Below, in pieces: positions 11,198 through 21,700 of a DNA stretch of 64,000 nucleotides. The stretch covers positions 4,295,501-4,359,500 of the forward strand of contig NC_060018.1 of NCBI RefSeq assembly GCF_021134715.1, given 5' to 3'. The stretch comes from Daphnia pulex (Eukaryota > Arthropoda > Branchiopoda > Diplostraca > Daphniidae). Positions within the stretch are counted from its first letter, which is position 1, and every line of letters begins with the position of its first letter. The notes under the pieces were generated by a model. The model was not told where the DNA came from, made no database searches, and worked only from the letters and a program-made list of their open reading frames with translations. A program made the translations under genes and the position numbers.

Positions 11198-12963
11198 CTA
11201 AGAGGATCTATCTATGCTCTTAAGTTTAAATTGGTGCTCTCCTACTTTCTCATATCTATAAGCAGAGGGACTGTTTGGAAATATTTTTGAGTAAGGTCTT
11301 CTTTCTATGTAAACAGTTTTGTCTCTTTCACTAAATCTTACCCTTTTCTTCCCGTAAGAACCATCACGTGAGCGACCAAGATTTAAGATCGAATTTAAGG
11401 CTCGGTTGGCTGTAGCACTGGCTGTAGGTTGTCGTGTATGTTGTTTCTCAGTTCCTTTCTCGGTACCTGTAAACGCGAAAATTTGATTGACCGCTATTTT
11501 TTATCGTAAATGAGATAGTCTTAAATTACCTCTAGCTACTCGATTAACCACTGGCTTGAAGGAAGGAGTAATGTCGTTTGATGCACTTGCAGAATTTGTG
11601 AGTAGTTCGGCGTCTTCAGACGGATGTTTTCCTTTAGACGAATCAGCCTTCGACCCAGAATCTATGGTTTTCGTCGCTTTGCGAGGAATAACATAATTTG
11701 AGGACCATGCTGCGTTGGGGGTTTCTTTCTTTTCTTTAATGGATTGGTTTTTGCTTTTCATCAAATCAGCAGCCAACTTGTCATTACGAGATGTGGCGGT
11801 TGATTTTGCCTAAATAATGACATCACGATTAAAAAATACCGAACGAGATGTTTTATTTAATTTTTTTTTAATTTGTATACCTTTACTGGACGCGGTTGTG
11901 GAATCAATGGTTTGTAAGTTGGAATTGGTTCATGCAATTTTTTCCCCATTGTAGTAACAGGCTGAAAGTTAACACCGGATGTGGTGGAAGATCCATTTTT
12001 TTGGTGCGCCAGTCTAACAGAATTGTTATAACTTGTTAGATCCTGATCTTCTTCAATTTTATGTCTCAGCGTTGACGGCTTTTTCTTTTTGAAGTTGGTA
12101 GATTCGTTTTGGCGAAATTTTTTCCCTCGTCTGCTAACAAAAGGCCGAGGTCTTGTTGGTTTAGTTGATTTTTCTTTTGATTTGAACCTACCAGAAGCAA
12201 GAAGATTTTTTAATTTTTCTTCCTTTGTTTCAATTGATTCGGATAATTCTTTTTCTTCTTCTTGGCTTGCGACAGCAGGTGGTGTGATGTTGGAGTGTAG
12301 CGATATCGATGGCATATCACAATCTGTAGAGCTGGCACTTGATTCAGTATCTGATGGGGAATCAGGTTCAAATGGCACCAAAACTGGTGGTATCGGTTCT
12401 GAATCTTCCTCGTCGGAACTAAGAGTTATTTCTTCAATTTTTGTTTGTAGATATTGCGTCAAGCATGTTATATTTTCTTCGTCTTTCGATGAAGTTGTTC
12501 GCCGTATGACACGTAATCCTTCTGGAGTGTTTAGCGACTTCTCCGTTACAAATTCTGAAGACATTTTCGATGGCTCTAAACGTAAATCGTTTAGAGCGAT
12601 CCTCTTTTTGTCTTTGTGGGTTATTGCTTCATCTTCAGAATCAGACAACCGAAGGAGTCGTTTAGTACCTTTAATTGGCACTTTTTCCTTGGTTTTTTTC
12701 AAGTTTACCATTTTTGACTCCATTTCTTCTTCAGAATCCGAAAAGATGGTAAAAACGCGCGGTTTTTTCGTTGAACGATATGTATATGATTTTTCGAAAT
12801 CGATGGGAAGGCGAAGGCGCTCTATCATAACTTTACATACCGCATTCAGTTTAGGATCTGCGTATTTTTTTGAAGCTGCGTTTGTTCCAGAAATGTTTGT
12901 GAGTTCAGCAGTCGAGTTGCTCATCGAAGAAAAGCAAGAATTTATGAAACAGTCTCCGTCCAT
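11198..12963 (-). CDS. Disordered Ser/Lys-rich protein, partial paralogue of the FHA-helicase linker
   Basis: Minus-strand exons 12963-11881, 11809-11530 and 11466-11198; 543 residues, with the start directly after a splice acceptor (TTTCAG at 12966-12971), so an untranslated first exon is likely. There is no folded domain that I recognise: it is Ser-, Glu- and Lys-rich with acidic serine clusters (SDSEEEME, LSDSEDEA, LSSDEEDSE) that resemble CK2 sites. It lines up in order with the linker of the FHA-helicase at 18723-25101: KLNAVCKVMIERL with KLKLDCKVVIEGL, KLKNLLASGRFKSK with KLNSLVKSGRFNQK, SFKPVVNRVARG with SFKKPHVRVARR, and SILNLGRSRDGSYGKKRVRF with GILKYQGLKNGLYRPKKVSI. Both the FHA and helicase parts are absent. 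Residues 496-499 form RVRF after KK, a good match to the PP1-docking RVxF motif. It may act as a partner or competitor of the helicase; that is inference only. Confidence 0.8.
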
Positions 12964-15493
12964 TCCTGAAATTACAGATAAATGTTGAATGTTAAAAAAA
13001 ACAGTATATTATTTAACCGATAGACTTAAATAAGTATCACTAGATGTCACTTTTCATTAAGAGATATAAAAAATTTTTAAATTATAGAAATTTATCTTAT
13101 CAGAATTTGATTTAGTTTCAACTCTAATTAAATAATTGTAAGTTAATTCATGTTCATAAACTCCAATTTGAGGATAACATTCATCATTTTAAATGATAGT
13201 AATTGTTAACATAAATAAATCATTTACTTAATTCCACCGCTAGATGCCGCTTCAACAGCTGTCATTGTTTAAAGGAGCGCCAGATGGCGTGGCGTGTACG
13301 GAATGGAGTTTCAAAATTAGGTTTGTGTTTACTGGGGATTTTATTTTGCTATGATTTGAAGGGATATTTTTCGTACTTAAAAATAATTTTTGTTTTAACT
13401 TTTTTTAATTTGTGGAAAAAAAATATTGTACATCAACTTGGTTCTGGTAAGAGGACAAGCGACAGCTATATAGTAAGTATCCCATAAGTATGCCATACCA
13501 ATTTCCCTCCCAAAAAAATTTCTCAAACGAATAGCGCGATGATTGTGAAGAATCGTAGTGTATCGAGTTAAATATCGATATATTACTTACCTAGCGTTGC
13601 CCTACCATTTCAACCACACCCTTTTGTTTCTCCTTCTTCAACAAACCTGTTGTGACGCTTTTACGAACCGTCGGGGCTGAGATATTAACAGAAAGCAAAG
13701 GCAATGAAACTTATGTGCGATTTGGGTAATATTTGCAGTTCAACATAGCATAATTTTAAAATTTTTTCACTGTTGATAAATTTTGTTCAGATAACATTGA
13801 GATGATCTAGTAAATGTCCCAAGTTCTGCTCTACAACATAAATGCTGTATAATTTAGAATGGTATAAATACTTGATCACCACAATGCCTTTTTGAATATT
13901 ATTTCCAACAGTGACAAAAATTATTCATTACACAAGTTACCTATAGCTATAATATAGTAACGAAACTTTTCGATTGCATTTTATCGGGTATATTTTCAAA
14001 TATAGAACAACTGCAAGTAATAACCTGTCGATGTGCAGCGATGTGCAGTCACGAAGAACAAGTTGCGATTCTGAAAGAAAAAAAACATAAATTACCAACA
14101 AATTCTTCAAAATATCTGGGAGTTGAAATGACTGACCAATAAATTGATCAGTCAATTTTTTTGACGAAGTAACAAACAAACTCAAATAGCATTTCTTAAC
14201 ATAGTAGAACATTTACAATTAAGTCGAAATAAAACTTACCAAAAATAGGAGACTCTAGAAGCACTTTTCGCCTCGACGGTTGCTTGTAGAAAATGAAGTA
14301 CTGTAGCATCGTCAGGGGGGCCTTTTTATACTCCATCCCAGTCCACTGTTCCTATGCAAGTTCGTCACGCTTTCTACGCGTCTATGCGAGTCTCCGAGTC
14401 AGCATCTGGGGAAGGGTAAAAAGCCGACCAATCAGAACGGAACATTTCCTTTTTTGGGAAGTTTCGAGGAAAAAAGAAAGCCATTTCCGGTTTCAGAAGT
14501 TTCGAGAACATTTTCCTTTGTCATAAAGTTCTTTTATGAGTCAGTCCCAGGGAAACGATATTTTTTTGTTGTTGCAGCTGCTTTTTCAGCGAGTTTTGAT
14601 CGGGGTCAACACACTGGGGGAACAAAAAAAGGATAAAAGCAACTTAGAAACAGGATACGCTCGCAGCCTTGGGCAGAGCGATGCCTTGGGATATAAACTT
14701 TTTTTGTACGTGATATTTCAGCCGTTTGGTTTGTTTCTCTTCTACGCTTGATGACCTTCATGGAATTTTGTCATTGACGCGCCCTTATTCGTTCATGGTA
14801 AACTTGTATAGACTTTTTTTTAACACGTCAGGCGCACATGTGAACACAGTTAAGATAATTCCATGCAATTTAATCTATTCACGGCATTCCATAACTTTTT
14901 GCTGTATTTTTCATAATACGTAAGTTGAAATTGTTACCACATTTAACAAAGTAACGACATTAAAGGACCGTTTCTATCTTTTTATTCCGTGATTTTCCGT
15001 CGCAGATGAAAAGATGCCTAAGAACTGAATAAAAGAAACCTCACATTATACGTTATCAAAGTTTTTAAACAAGTGTGATATGAGATCAAATATAATATTT
15101 CTTCAGCTTTTTGTGGGGGAGCCGTGATTTCATCATATTTACTTTTTTACATTGCTTTCTGTTTACACATTTCAAAATATATTTACTCACTATTTACTAA
15201 ATCAATAATATGTGCCTTTGATTGTGCCAAATTAAAAAGTCTGTATTCTATTCAAATGCATTAGAAATTAGTAATGGACTAAGTTTGAATTTTGAAACAA
15301 TTAATTTCAAAAAAAGATCTTGAATCGCCGTATTGTAACAGAAGCAGACGCATAATAAATGAGACGTGTTTTCCATTTTCAGAAAAAAAAATTTATTGTC
15401 TGCTTTGCTCAATTTTGATAGATGAATTAATACGATTAATAACGAATAATTTAACTATTGCAGTTTGGTAAACAGTTGTTTAGTGCACATATC
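12964..15493. other. Gene-poor stretch upstream of CHCHD7
   Basis: About 2.5 kb. It holds the likely promoter and untranslated exon of the minus-strand gene (12964 to about 13300, with AGATGGCG at 13282) and a separate minus-strand TATA promoter at 14321 (listed on its own). I looked on the minus strand for an FHA exon upstream of the disordered gene and found none. Short open frames at 13284-13487 and 14293-14923 show no family pattern. Confidence 0.4.
14240..14330 (-). promoter_or_regulatory. TATA-type core promoter with a short first exon
   Basis: On the minus strand TATAAAAAGG occupies 14330-14321. An initiator-like CAGT lies about 28 bases downstream (A at 14302), followed by a run ending in TTTTTG|GTAAGT, a good 5' splice site at 14240/14239. 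A plausible second exon (about 14094-14049) lies between a pyrimidine-rich acceptor and another GT. The spliced product has no clear protein; it could be a small gene or a non-coding RNA. Confidence 0.5.
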
Positions 15494-15980
15494 ATGGAAG
15501 CAAATCAATTAAGTGAAGCAGAGCGCAGCAATCAAAGAAGGATTAAAAATCGACAATCGACCGAATTCAACAATGAAATAAACAATCCATGTTCAAAGGT
15601 TGTACAATTAAAAAAATTGGGGTTTTAAGTTAGAAGCTACACCAATATGTGAGTATGCAATATATATATATTTTGTTTTTACATAGGAACACAAAATGGC
15701 TAATGAATGTTCTGTCAAACATTTTGAAGATCGGGACAAGTGCAAAGCATATTTTGCAAACTATCGCAGTTGTATGGAATTTTGGGCAAGTGAAGTAGTA
15801 TTGTTTAAGCTGGGATAAATTCATATTTTGAAAAATTCAACTCTTTAACACTAAAATGATTTCTTTCAGACAAATATTAAAGCTGAGAGAAGACGAGAGA
15901 GAATTCGTCCACTGTTACCTCCACCTGAAGAAAGGGAACAAATTCTCAGAGATGCTAGAAGTAAAGCAAAGCTGTCGTAA
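15494..15980 (+). CDS. CHCHD7: CHCHD7, twin CX9C mitochondrial protein
   Basis: Exons 15494-15598, 15687-15785 and 15870-15980; 104 residues. Two CX9C motifs are visible, starting in NPC and ending in NEC (first pair), then CKAYFANYRSC (second pair), which form the coiled-coil-helix-coiled-coil-helix fold oxidised by MIA40 in the intermembrane space. The tail EFWTNIKAERRRERIRPLLP matches the CHCHD7 pattern (FWNSI...RRK...KPFMP in vertebrates). CHCHD7 is linked to cytochrome c oxidase assembly in animals, although its exact role is unsettled. Intron 2 must use a GC donor (TTTTGG|GCAAGT): the nearest GT would put a stop just into exon 3. The N-terminal 30 residues are charged and polar, with no presequence, which fits MIA40 import. 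Confidence 0.93.
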
Positions 15981-16778
15981 GCAATATTTAGTGTGTTGCT
16001 TTTACTGTCTTAGTTCTGTGATAAAGATTATACTTTACATCTTATTGGTAAAGACCTTTCATTTCATCTACATAAGTATTTTTCACAATAAAAGTGAAAT
16101 ATCTGAGTATAGGATTCTTGTGTATATTACAGGTTGTGTAATTAGGGATCTGTTATTGAATTTATATTTAGAATGCAGTTAATTTCAATGTAGTCTAGTT
16201 TTCCTTTGTAAATGGGTGTTATCTGCCTCTCAAGGACTGCAATATGCTAACACGAAGTTGAATAAAATTTAACTGTGCAAATATTTGTTAGGTACAGGAA
16301 ATACCATAGTAATTAGACTTCTACATAGGCATAAATTTCGTGGAAGTTGAGGAAGCAATGTTAAATAATTATGGAAGATCAAGAAATTGATCGGTTCTAG
16401 CTTCAAGGGGAAAAAATTAAAATGCGAGTCCTGAAAAGTTACTTTATTACATATAAGTGGAAGGCTCATCAAGAAAATACTCCCTTGAGAGCAGTTAACA
16501 ATTTTTTGCTGTGAAAAGATATTCAGGTGATTAAACCAGGTTAAGATGAGATAGGTTTTTATTTTTGTATTCAACTTCAGTAAATAAATCGTCATAAAGC
16601 ATTTCGCCTGAGGATAATAATTCCTTGGGGAAATTTGTTTCCCTGAATGCCATTCTATCATTGGGAAATGAAAACTCCCTTTTACCATGCTTTTACCCCC
16701 TTTTACTATTTCTTGTAGGGCGTTGAATGCATGAGAACAAAGGAAACAAACGAGTGACGAGATGCGCTAAATAAATTG

Positions 16779-16883
16779 TATAAAAGGCTACAACAATTGG
16801 AAATGGTTTATTAGTCAGTAGGCATGAGTGTCGAGTAGACGATTACGGTTTGCGTGCTCTCGTTGAACTATCTGTTTTGAGTC
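16779..16883 (+). promoter_or_regulatory. TATA-type core promoter with a short untranslated exon
   Basis: TATAAAAGG at 16779-16787 is followed by an arthropod-type initiator TCAGT at 16815-16819. The spacing of about 38 is a little long. GAGTC|GTAAGTACC at 16883/16884 is a strong 5' splice site, and TTATTTTACAG at 17146-17156 is a matching acceptor. The exon carries only a four-codon ATG frame. Downstream, 17308-17376 could encode a 22-residue hydrophobic peptide. The product is unknown, possibly a small-peptide or non-coding RNA gene. Confidence 0.45.
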
Positions 16884-17890
16884 GTAAGTACCACAAAATT
16901 TGTCAAGGTCTATGATTTTCTTAGTAGCTTCATACGGCCACATAGGTATTTGATTTTTTTTCCATCATAGCATTTCTGAAAACATTTGTAAATAACCTCA
17001 ATTTCTGAGAAAAGAAATATTTAAAATTGAAATCTAGTTTTCTGCCGCTGTTATTAGACATACTCGAAATTGTTACTATCAATTTCACCTATTCAGACTA
17101 AAGTTAGTTATACCTCAGACCATTTTTCACTTGAGCACTAGATTATTATTTTACAGTACAGCGTGTCCTTGTGGTATCTATTGTTTATTGGCGGGAGAAA
17201 AACGAAAGTAGTGAAAAGTAAAAGTCCAAAAAGCTTAGAGGAGGAGTTAACATGGCAGTGGCGCTACCAGTATTCTATAACTCTGCCCTTCCTTAGTCAC
17301 GAGGAATGTCAACTGTCCCTAACAGGTGGCACTTTCTCGTACTTGGTTTCGTGAATATTGTTTTCGCTTTCTAAAAAAATTATTATTATATGTGCTATAC
17401 CATGTTCATTTAATGCATTTAAGCTATAACCAATTCATTTAATTTGCCCTATTTAATGTTCATAGAAAATGGTTAATTTAATGATTACAAAAGCTATTTT
17501 GCGGGTGTTTGTTGCTTCGTAAATGTCACCCCAAACTTTGGCTAATAAATAATCTACGCCAGCTGTTTGCTAACAAAGTTTCTGTTTTGTTCATTAAATT
17601 TATCGACAATATCATTTTTCATATTACAAGTAGAACACATTTTATTTCAGGAGGATTGTAAATGCTGTCAGTCGATATTTCCGTTATCGAAATAAAAGGT
17701 AAAATAACAATTGCTTATTTTAGTGATTAAAAAATAGATGAGACTTGAATATACATCTAGTTTATAGCTCTAAATTTAAGCATAAGAAATTGGCGTATAC
17801 TATAAGATGGTAAGTATATACACATATATAAGATACACACATCTACAAGCCCAAAATGTAATGAGTGATGGGAACTGCAAAATTTAAACG

Positions 17891-18050
17891 ATAGCCTAAT
17901 AAATGGTTATGGGCTACAAACATTCGTCGATTCGTGTTTCGCCTGCACCGACTTCGGTTTTAAGAATGCCTCGGGCTTACAGGTCTGTAACACTTAATGG
18001 CTGCTCACCCAAAGTGTGAGTCAACCGGCTATAACCATTTATTAAGCTAT
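17891..18050. mobile_element. MITE-like element with 24-bp inverted ends
   Basis: The left end (17891-17914, starting ATAGCCTAATAAATGG) and the right end (18027-18050, ending CCATTTATTAAGCTAT) are inverted copies of each other with about three mismatches over 24 bases. They enclose about 112 bp of non-coding DNA. No flanking target duplication longer than a possible TA is obvious. The size and structure fit a small non-autonomous DNA transposon; a stable hairpin for another purpose is the alternative. Confidence 0.5.
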
Positions 18051-18722
18051 GATTAAGTCCATTTCTAAGCTCGACATTTTAAAGGTATCAAGTTTCTGTT
18101 AACAGAAAATATCAGGTAAGTTTGATACCGACTAGCTTATAAGTTATAAGAGATATAGTAATTTAAAAATATTCCCAAATAAGAGTGGATATTGGAGATG
18201 AATTTATTTAGCTTTTCTCAACAAAAAGCTTAATAATTGTGAGGGATAACACAATTGTTGATTAAGAGATAACCTAAGTTACAGGGCCAAATTTTCGCAG
18301 ATGTAAACTCTTATTCTCATATCAAGCAAAAAAATTTAAATATGTCCTGGCACAACCGTCAATTTACATACTAATTCGATGCATTTTTCATAGGAAATTT
18401 TTACTATTTATTTCACATTTAAAGTTAAAGCCTTTTTCATAAACCAAATTAAAAAATATGCTGAAAAGCGAAAGTAATCGGACTTTCAGCCCGTTAGATG
18501 GCAGGTATTCATTTCGAGAATGACGATTTTCTTTTATCTGGAAGTAGCGGACGACGGTAGAGTAAAAGTGAGCTGCGCTTTCATTTGAATAAGAAAATAG
18601 TGTTTCATCGAGAATTTAGATTTTGTTCGAATGAATTTATTACTTAGAAATCACTGAAACTATGCATTTTGTTTAATGAAAAAATCTTATTCAATTTTGG
18701 GTGAGTAGGTGTAATCTGCATA

Positions 18723-21700
18723 ATGGAAGACTGGTATCTTGAACGCCTTGGTCATCAGAATTCAAGGCATCATTTAAATATCTTGCTGGGACCAAGAGAG
18801 AAAGTAAGATTAAGTAAATGGAAACATTTGTTATCAATTTTTTTAACATGGTTTCTTTGTATTAGCTTACAATTGGGCGGAAAGCAGGAGGTGTTGTAGA
18901 TATTGTGTGTAATGGGAAAAATGTGTCCAGAGAACACTGTGTTTTGAAATATGTTGACAACTGTTGGAGCATTGAAGATTTGAAGGTAAATATTATATCA
19001 TTAAACTTAAACAGACTGCTTAGATATTTTTTTGTTTTAGAGCATGAATGGAGTTTTCCTGAATAGAAATAGAATTCCAGCAAATACTCCAACCATTCTT
19101 CGTGAAAGAGATATATTGGGTGTGGGAGCAATTGAAGCAACTGAGCCAGATTACTATATTTTTAATGTATTGAAAAATACTGTTAAAGATGAAAATGAGG
19201 TAAACTCAGCCAAATTAAAGTTTATGTATGTGAAATTTTGTGTTAAACTACATTAATTTAATACAAGGCATTGACGAATTTAGAATGATGGTGACCTTAT
19301 GATTGTTGAAGTACCTGGTGTTTCTGCAGCCCGTGATCCATTGGAGGAATCAGAATGCAGAACAGATCCTTTATCTTATGGTATTACTAAATTTTAAGCA
19401 AGTGTGGTTTGAGTAATGGCTTCAATTTTTGTTTACAGATATTGAAAAAGGGAAACCGAGTGATGACCCAGATAAATCAGGTTTTTTCTCATGTCATTTT
19501 CAAATGGTGTCGTAATTTTACTTTAATATAACAAATTTTCAATGAAATTGCTAGAAAATCCACGAGGTCAAAATGTAGCTTCAGGTGACTCCCAACACAT
19601 TAAAATACCAAATTTTCCAGAGGTTATACTTCCATCGTCTCCAATATTTTCTGAGAAATCTGATATTCAAGGTATCATTGTGTGTGATGAAGTAAATTTG
19701 AAAATCTATTGACGTTGAAGTGGTTTAATAGGAATATTCATAGGTGAGTCGTGCGTTTCGCAGGAAAAAACAACGCGTGCTTGTACCGCCGAGGAATCTT
19801 CCACTGCATCAAATTCGCATCAGCAAAAACGTATACTTTGTTGGTTTTTTCTATTTAACACAAGCTTAAGTTTCACCATACTGTATGATATTCCTCTAGG
19901 CTCCCAGGAAAAGACCCCAGTTCGTAACGACGATGCTAAAATGATTTCAACTTTGTCCAACTCAAAACCCGTACGACCATCGCTGGACGACGCCAAGTTA
20001 AAATTGGACTGTAAAGTAGTTATTGAAGGACTTCCAAAAAAATATTTAAATGGTGGCATTGCTCACTCCAAAGCAACAAAAAAGCGATTGAATGGCAAGA
20101 AACGTCTATTACTCTACAGTTCGGATTCAGATTCCGATAATGAAGACAGTTCTAAAAACATTGCCAACCATCACGCGAAGAATTCCCTTACTGGAGTGGA
20201 GTCAAAAGGGAAAGCATTGAAAAAAGTGACTCATCTTAACGAACGCACATCTAGTTCAGAGGATTCCAGTGATGACGATGCCTTGTTTTCATCTAATGCC
20301 GCTTCTGTCTGTAAAGTTCCCAAGTCGGTATTCGTCGTAGAAAAACTTTCCAGAGAAGCAGGGTCTGAACAAAGAATTCCTTCTTGCAGTGGTCGAATGG
20401 CGCCTGCTTCAGCACCACAAATTGAAAATTTGGTAGAAGACTCTGACGACTGTGCAGTTGTGAAGGCGAATGTTGTTTGTGGGAAACGAAACGACCATTG
20501 CCCAGAATCTGATGAGGACGTCATTATTTTGAGTTCCGGTGACGAGGAAACTTTTTCTTCCCAACCCCGCTTCAAACAAGAGCCTTTGGATAGCCCAGTT
20601 CGAAAGCATGCCGACGATCATCACGGCAAATCTCCGTTAGTGGTCTCTTCAAGTTCATCAGATGAAGACAGTCCCTTCTTTCCAGAACTCTCGCAAGCAT
20701 TTCTGAAAGAAATTGCAGAGGAGGAAGAAGAAGAAACGAGTTTATCCAAGAAAATCTCTAGGAAGGGAACTGACGTGGATAAGTTGAATTCACTTGTGAA
20801 GTCCGGACGTTTTAACCAAAAAGGAAAAACAACTCTTCAAACCGAACCCCAGAATTTGCATACACCTGTTAGAGGGCGATTTTCCCTGGCAACTGCTGGT
20901 GAGTCTTCTAGGAGGGAAACGGATAACCAGTCAGCCGAAGACGATCAACGGAAAAAATTACAATCAAAAATCGCTACACCACGAATTCCAATAATACCGC
21001 CTAAACCACAGACCGGCCGCAAGAGAAAATCAGCGAATGGCATTGGTTCAGTTCGAGAAAAGTTATGTAAAGATCACGGGATGGAAAGTTATCGTGTTTC
21101 CGTTAACGAAGCAAGCAAGAAGAAGGCAAAAAATAGACCGATGAGCGATAGAAGATTGAACGAACAACCATCTACTAGTGTTGATCCCACTAAGAAATTT
21201 CTAACCCCCCGACCGTCTACCCAGGTTCCCAAAGAGCCAAAGTCATCTGCGCCAATTCCAGTGAAGGTAATATCAGTTTATTATTTTGGTTGTCAAAATC
21301 TCGTTTATAAAATTCTCTTTGATAGGCCAAAGTAACCAAGAAATCCCGCGGAGATTTATTTTTAAAAGATTTCGTTGGTGAAGAAAATGGACCGAAGGAA
21401 GGTACTAAGAAAGCCACAAGTTCTTCATTACCCGGTTTCAGCATACCAAGGTTACCGAAGACGTCCAATGCCGAAGGAGTGTCTAATGATCAAGATGCTT
21501 CGAATTCGGCAAGTTCATCTGCACACAAGAGGAAATATCCCGGCGATGACGATGAATCAGAACCAATGGGAGCAGATTCCATGGAATCGTCTGAGACTCC
21601 TGCCGTGTCGTATTCCTTCAAGAAACCCCACGTCCGAGTAGCACGGAGAGTTAGCGTTTCTGAAGATGGCGATAAAAATGAAGCATCATCGGGACATTCA

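Larger units (their letters stand above)
15981..18722. other. Gene-poor stretch between CHCHD7 and the FHA-helicase gene
   Basis: About 2.7 kb. CHCHD7's 3' UTR probably ends near AATAAA at 16260. The interval includes a TATA promoter with a spliced first exon (16779-16883), a MITE-like inverted repeat (17891-18050) and the upstream region of the FHA-helicase gene. The long minus-strand open frame at 16269-16688 lacks any family pattern and has an AT-driven composition, so I do not call it. Confidence 0.4.

Noticed and set aside
12089-12988. 299-codon plus-strand frame opposite the disordered-protein gene
   Set aside because: It is the mirror of a Ser/Glu-rich coding exon on the minus strand, which leaves the opposite frame free of stops. 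The minus strand has splice sites and paralogue support; the plus frame has neither.
16269-16688. 139-codon minus-strand frame upstream of the helicase gene
   Set aside because: It is rich in AT-coded residues, has no domain pattern, and lies in gene-poor DNA with no matching splice sites or promoter.
20231-20624. Minus-strand frames inside exon 8 of the helicase gene
   Set aside because: They mirror the Ser/Asp-rich linker exon and have no splice or family support.
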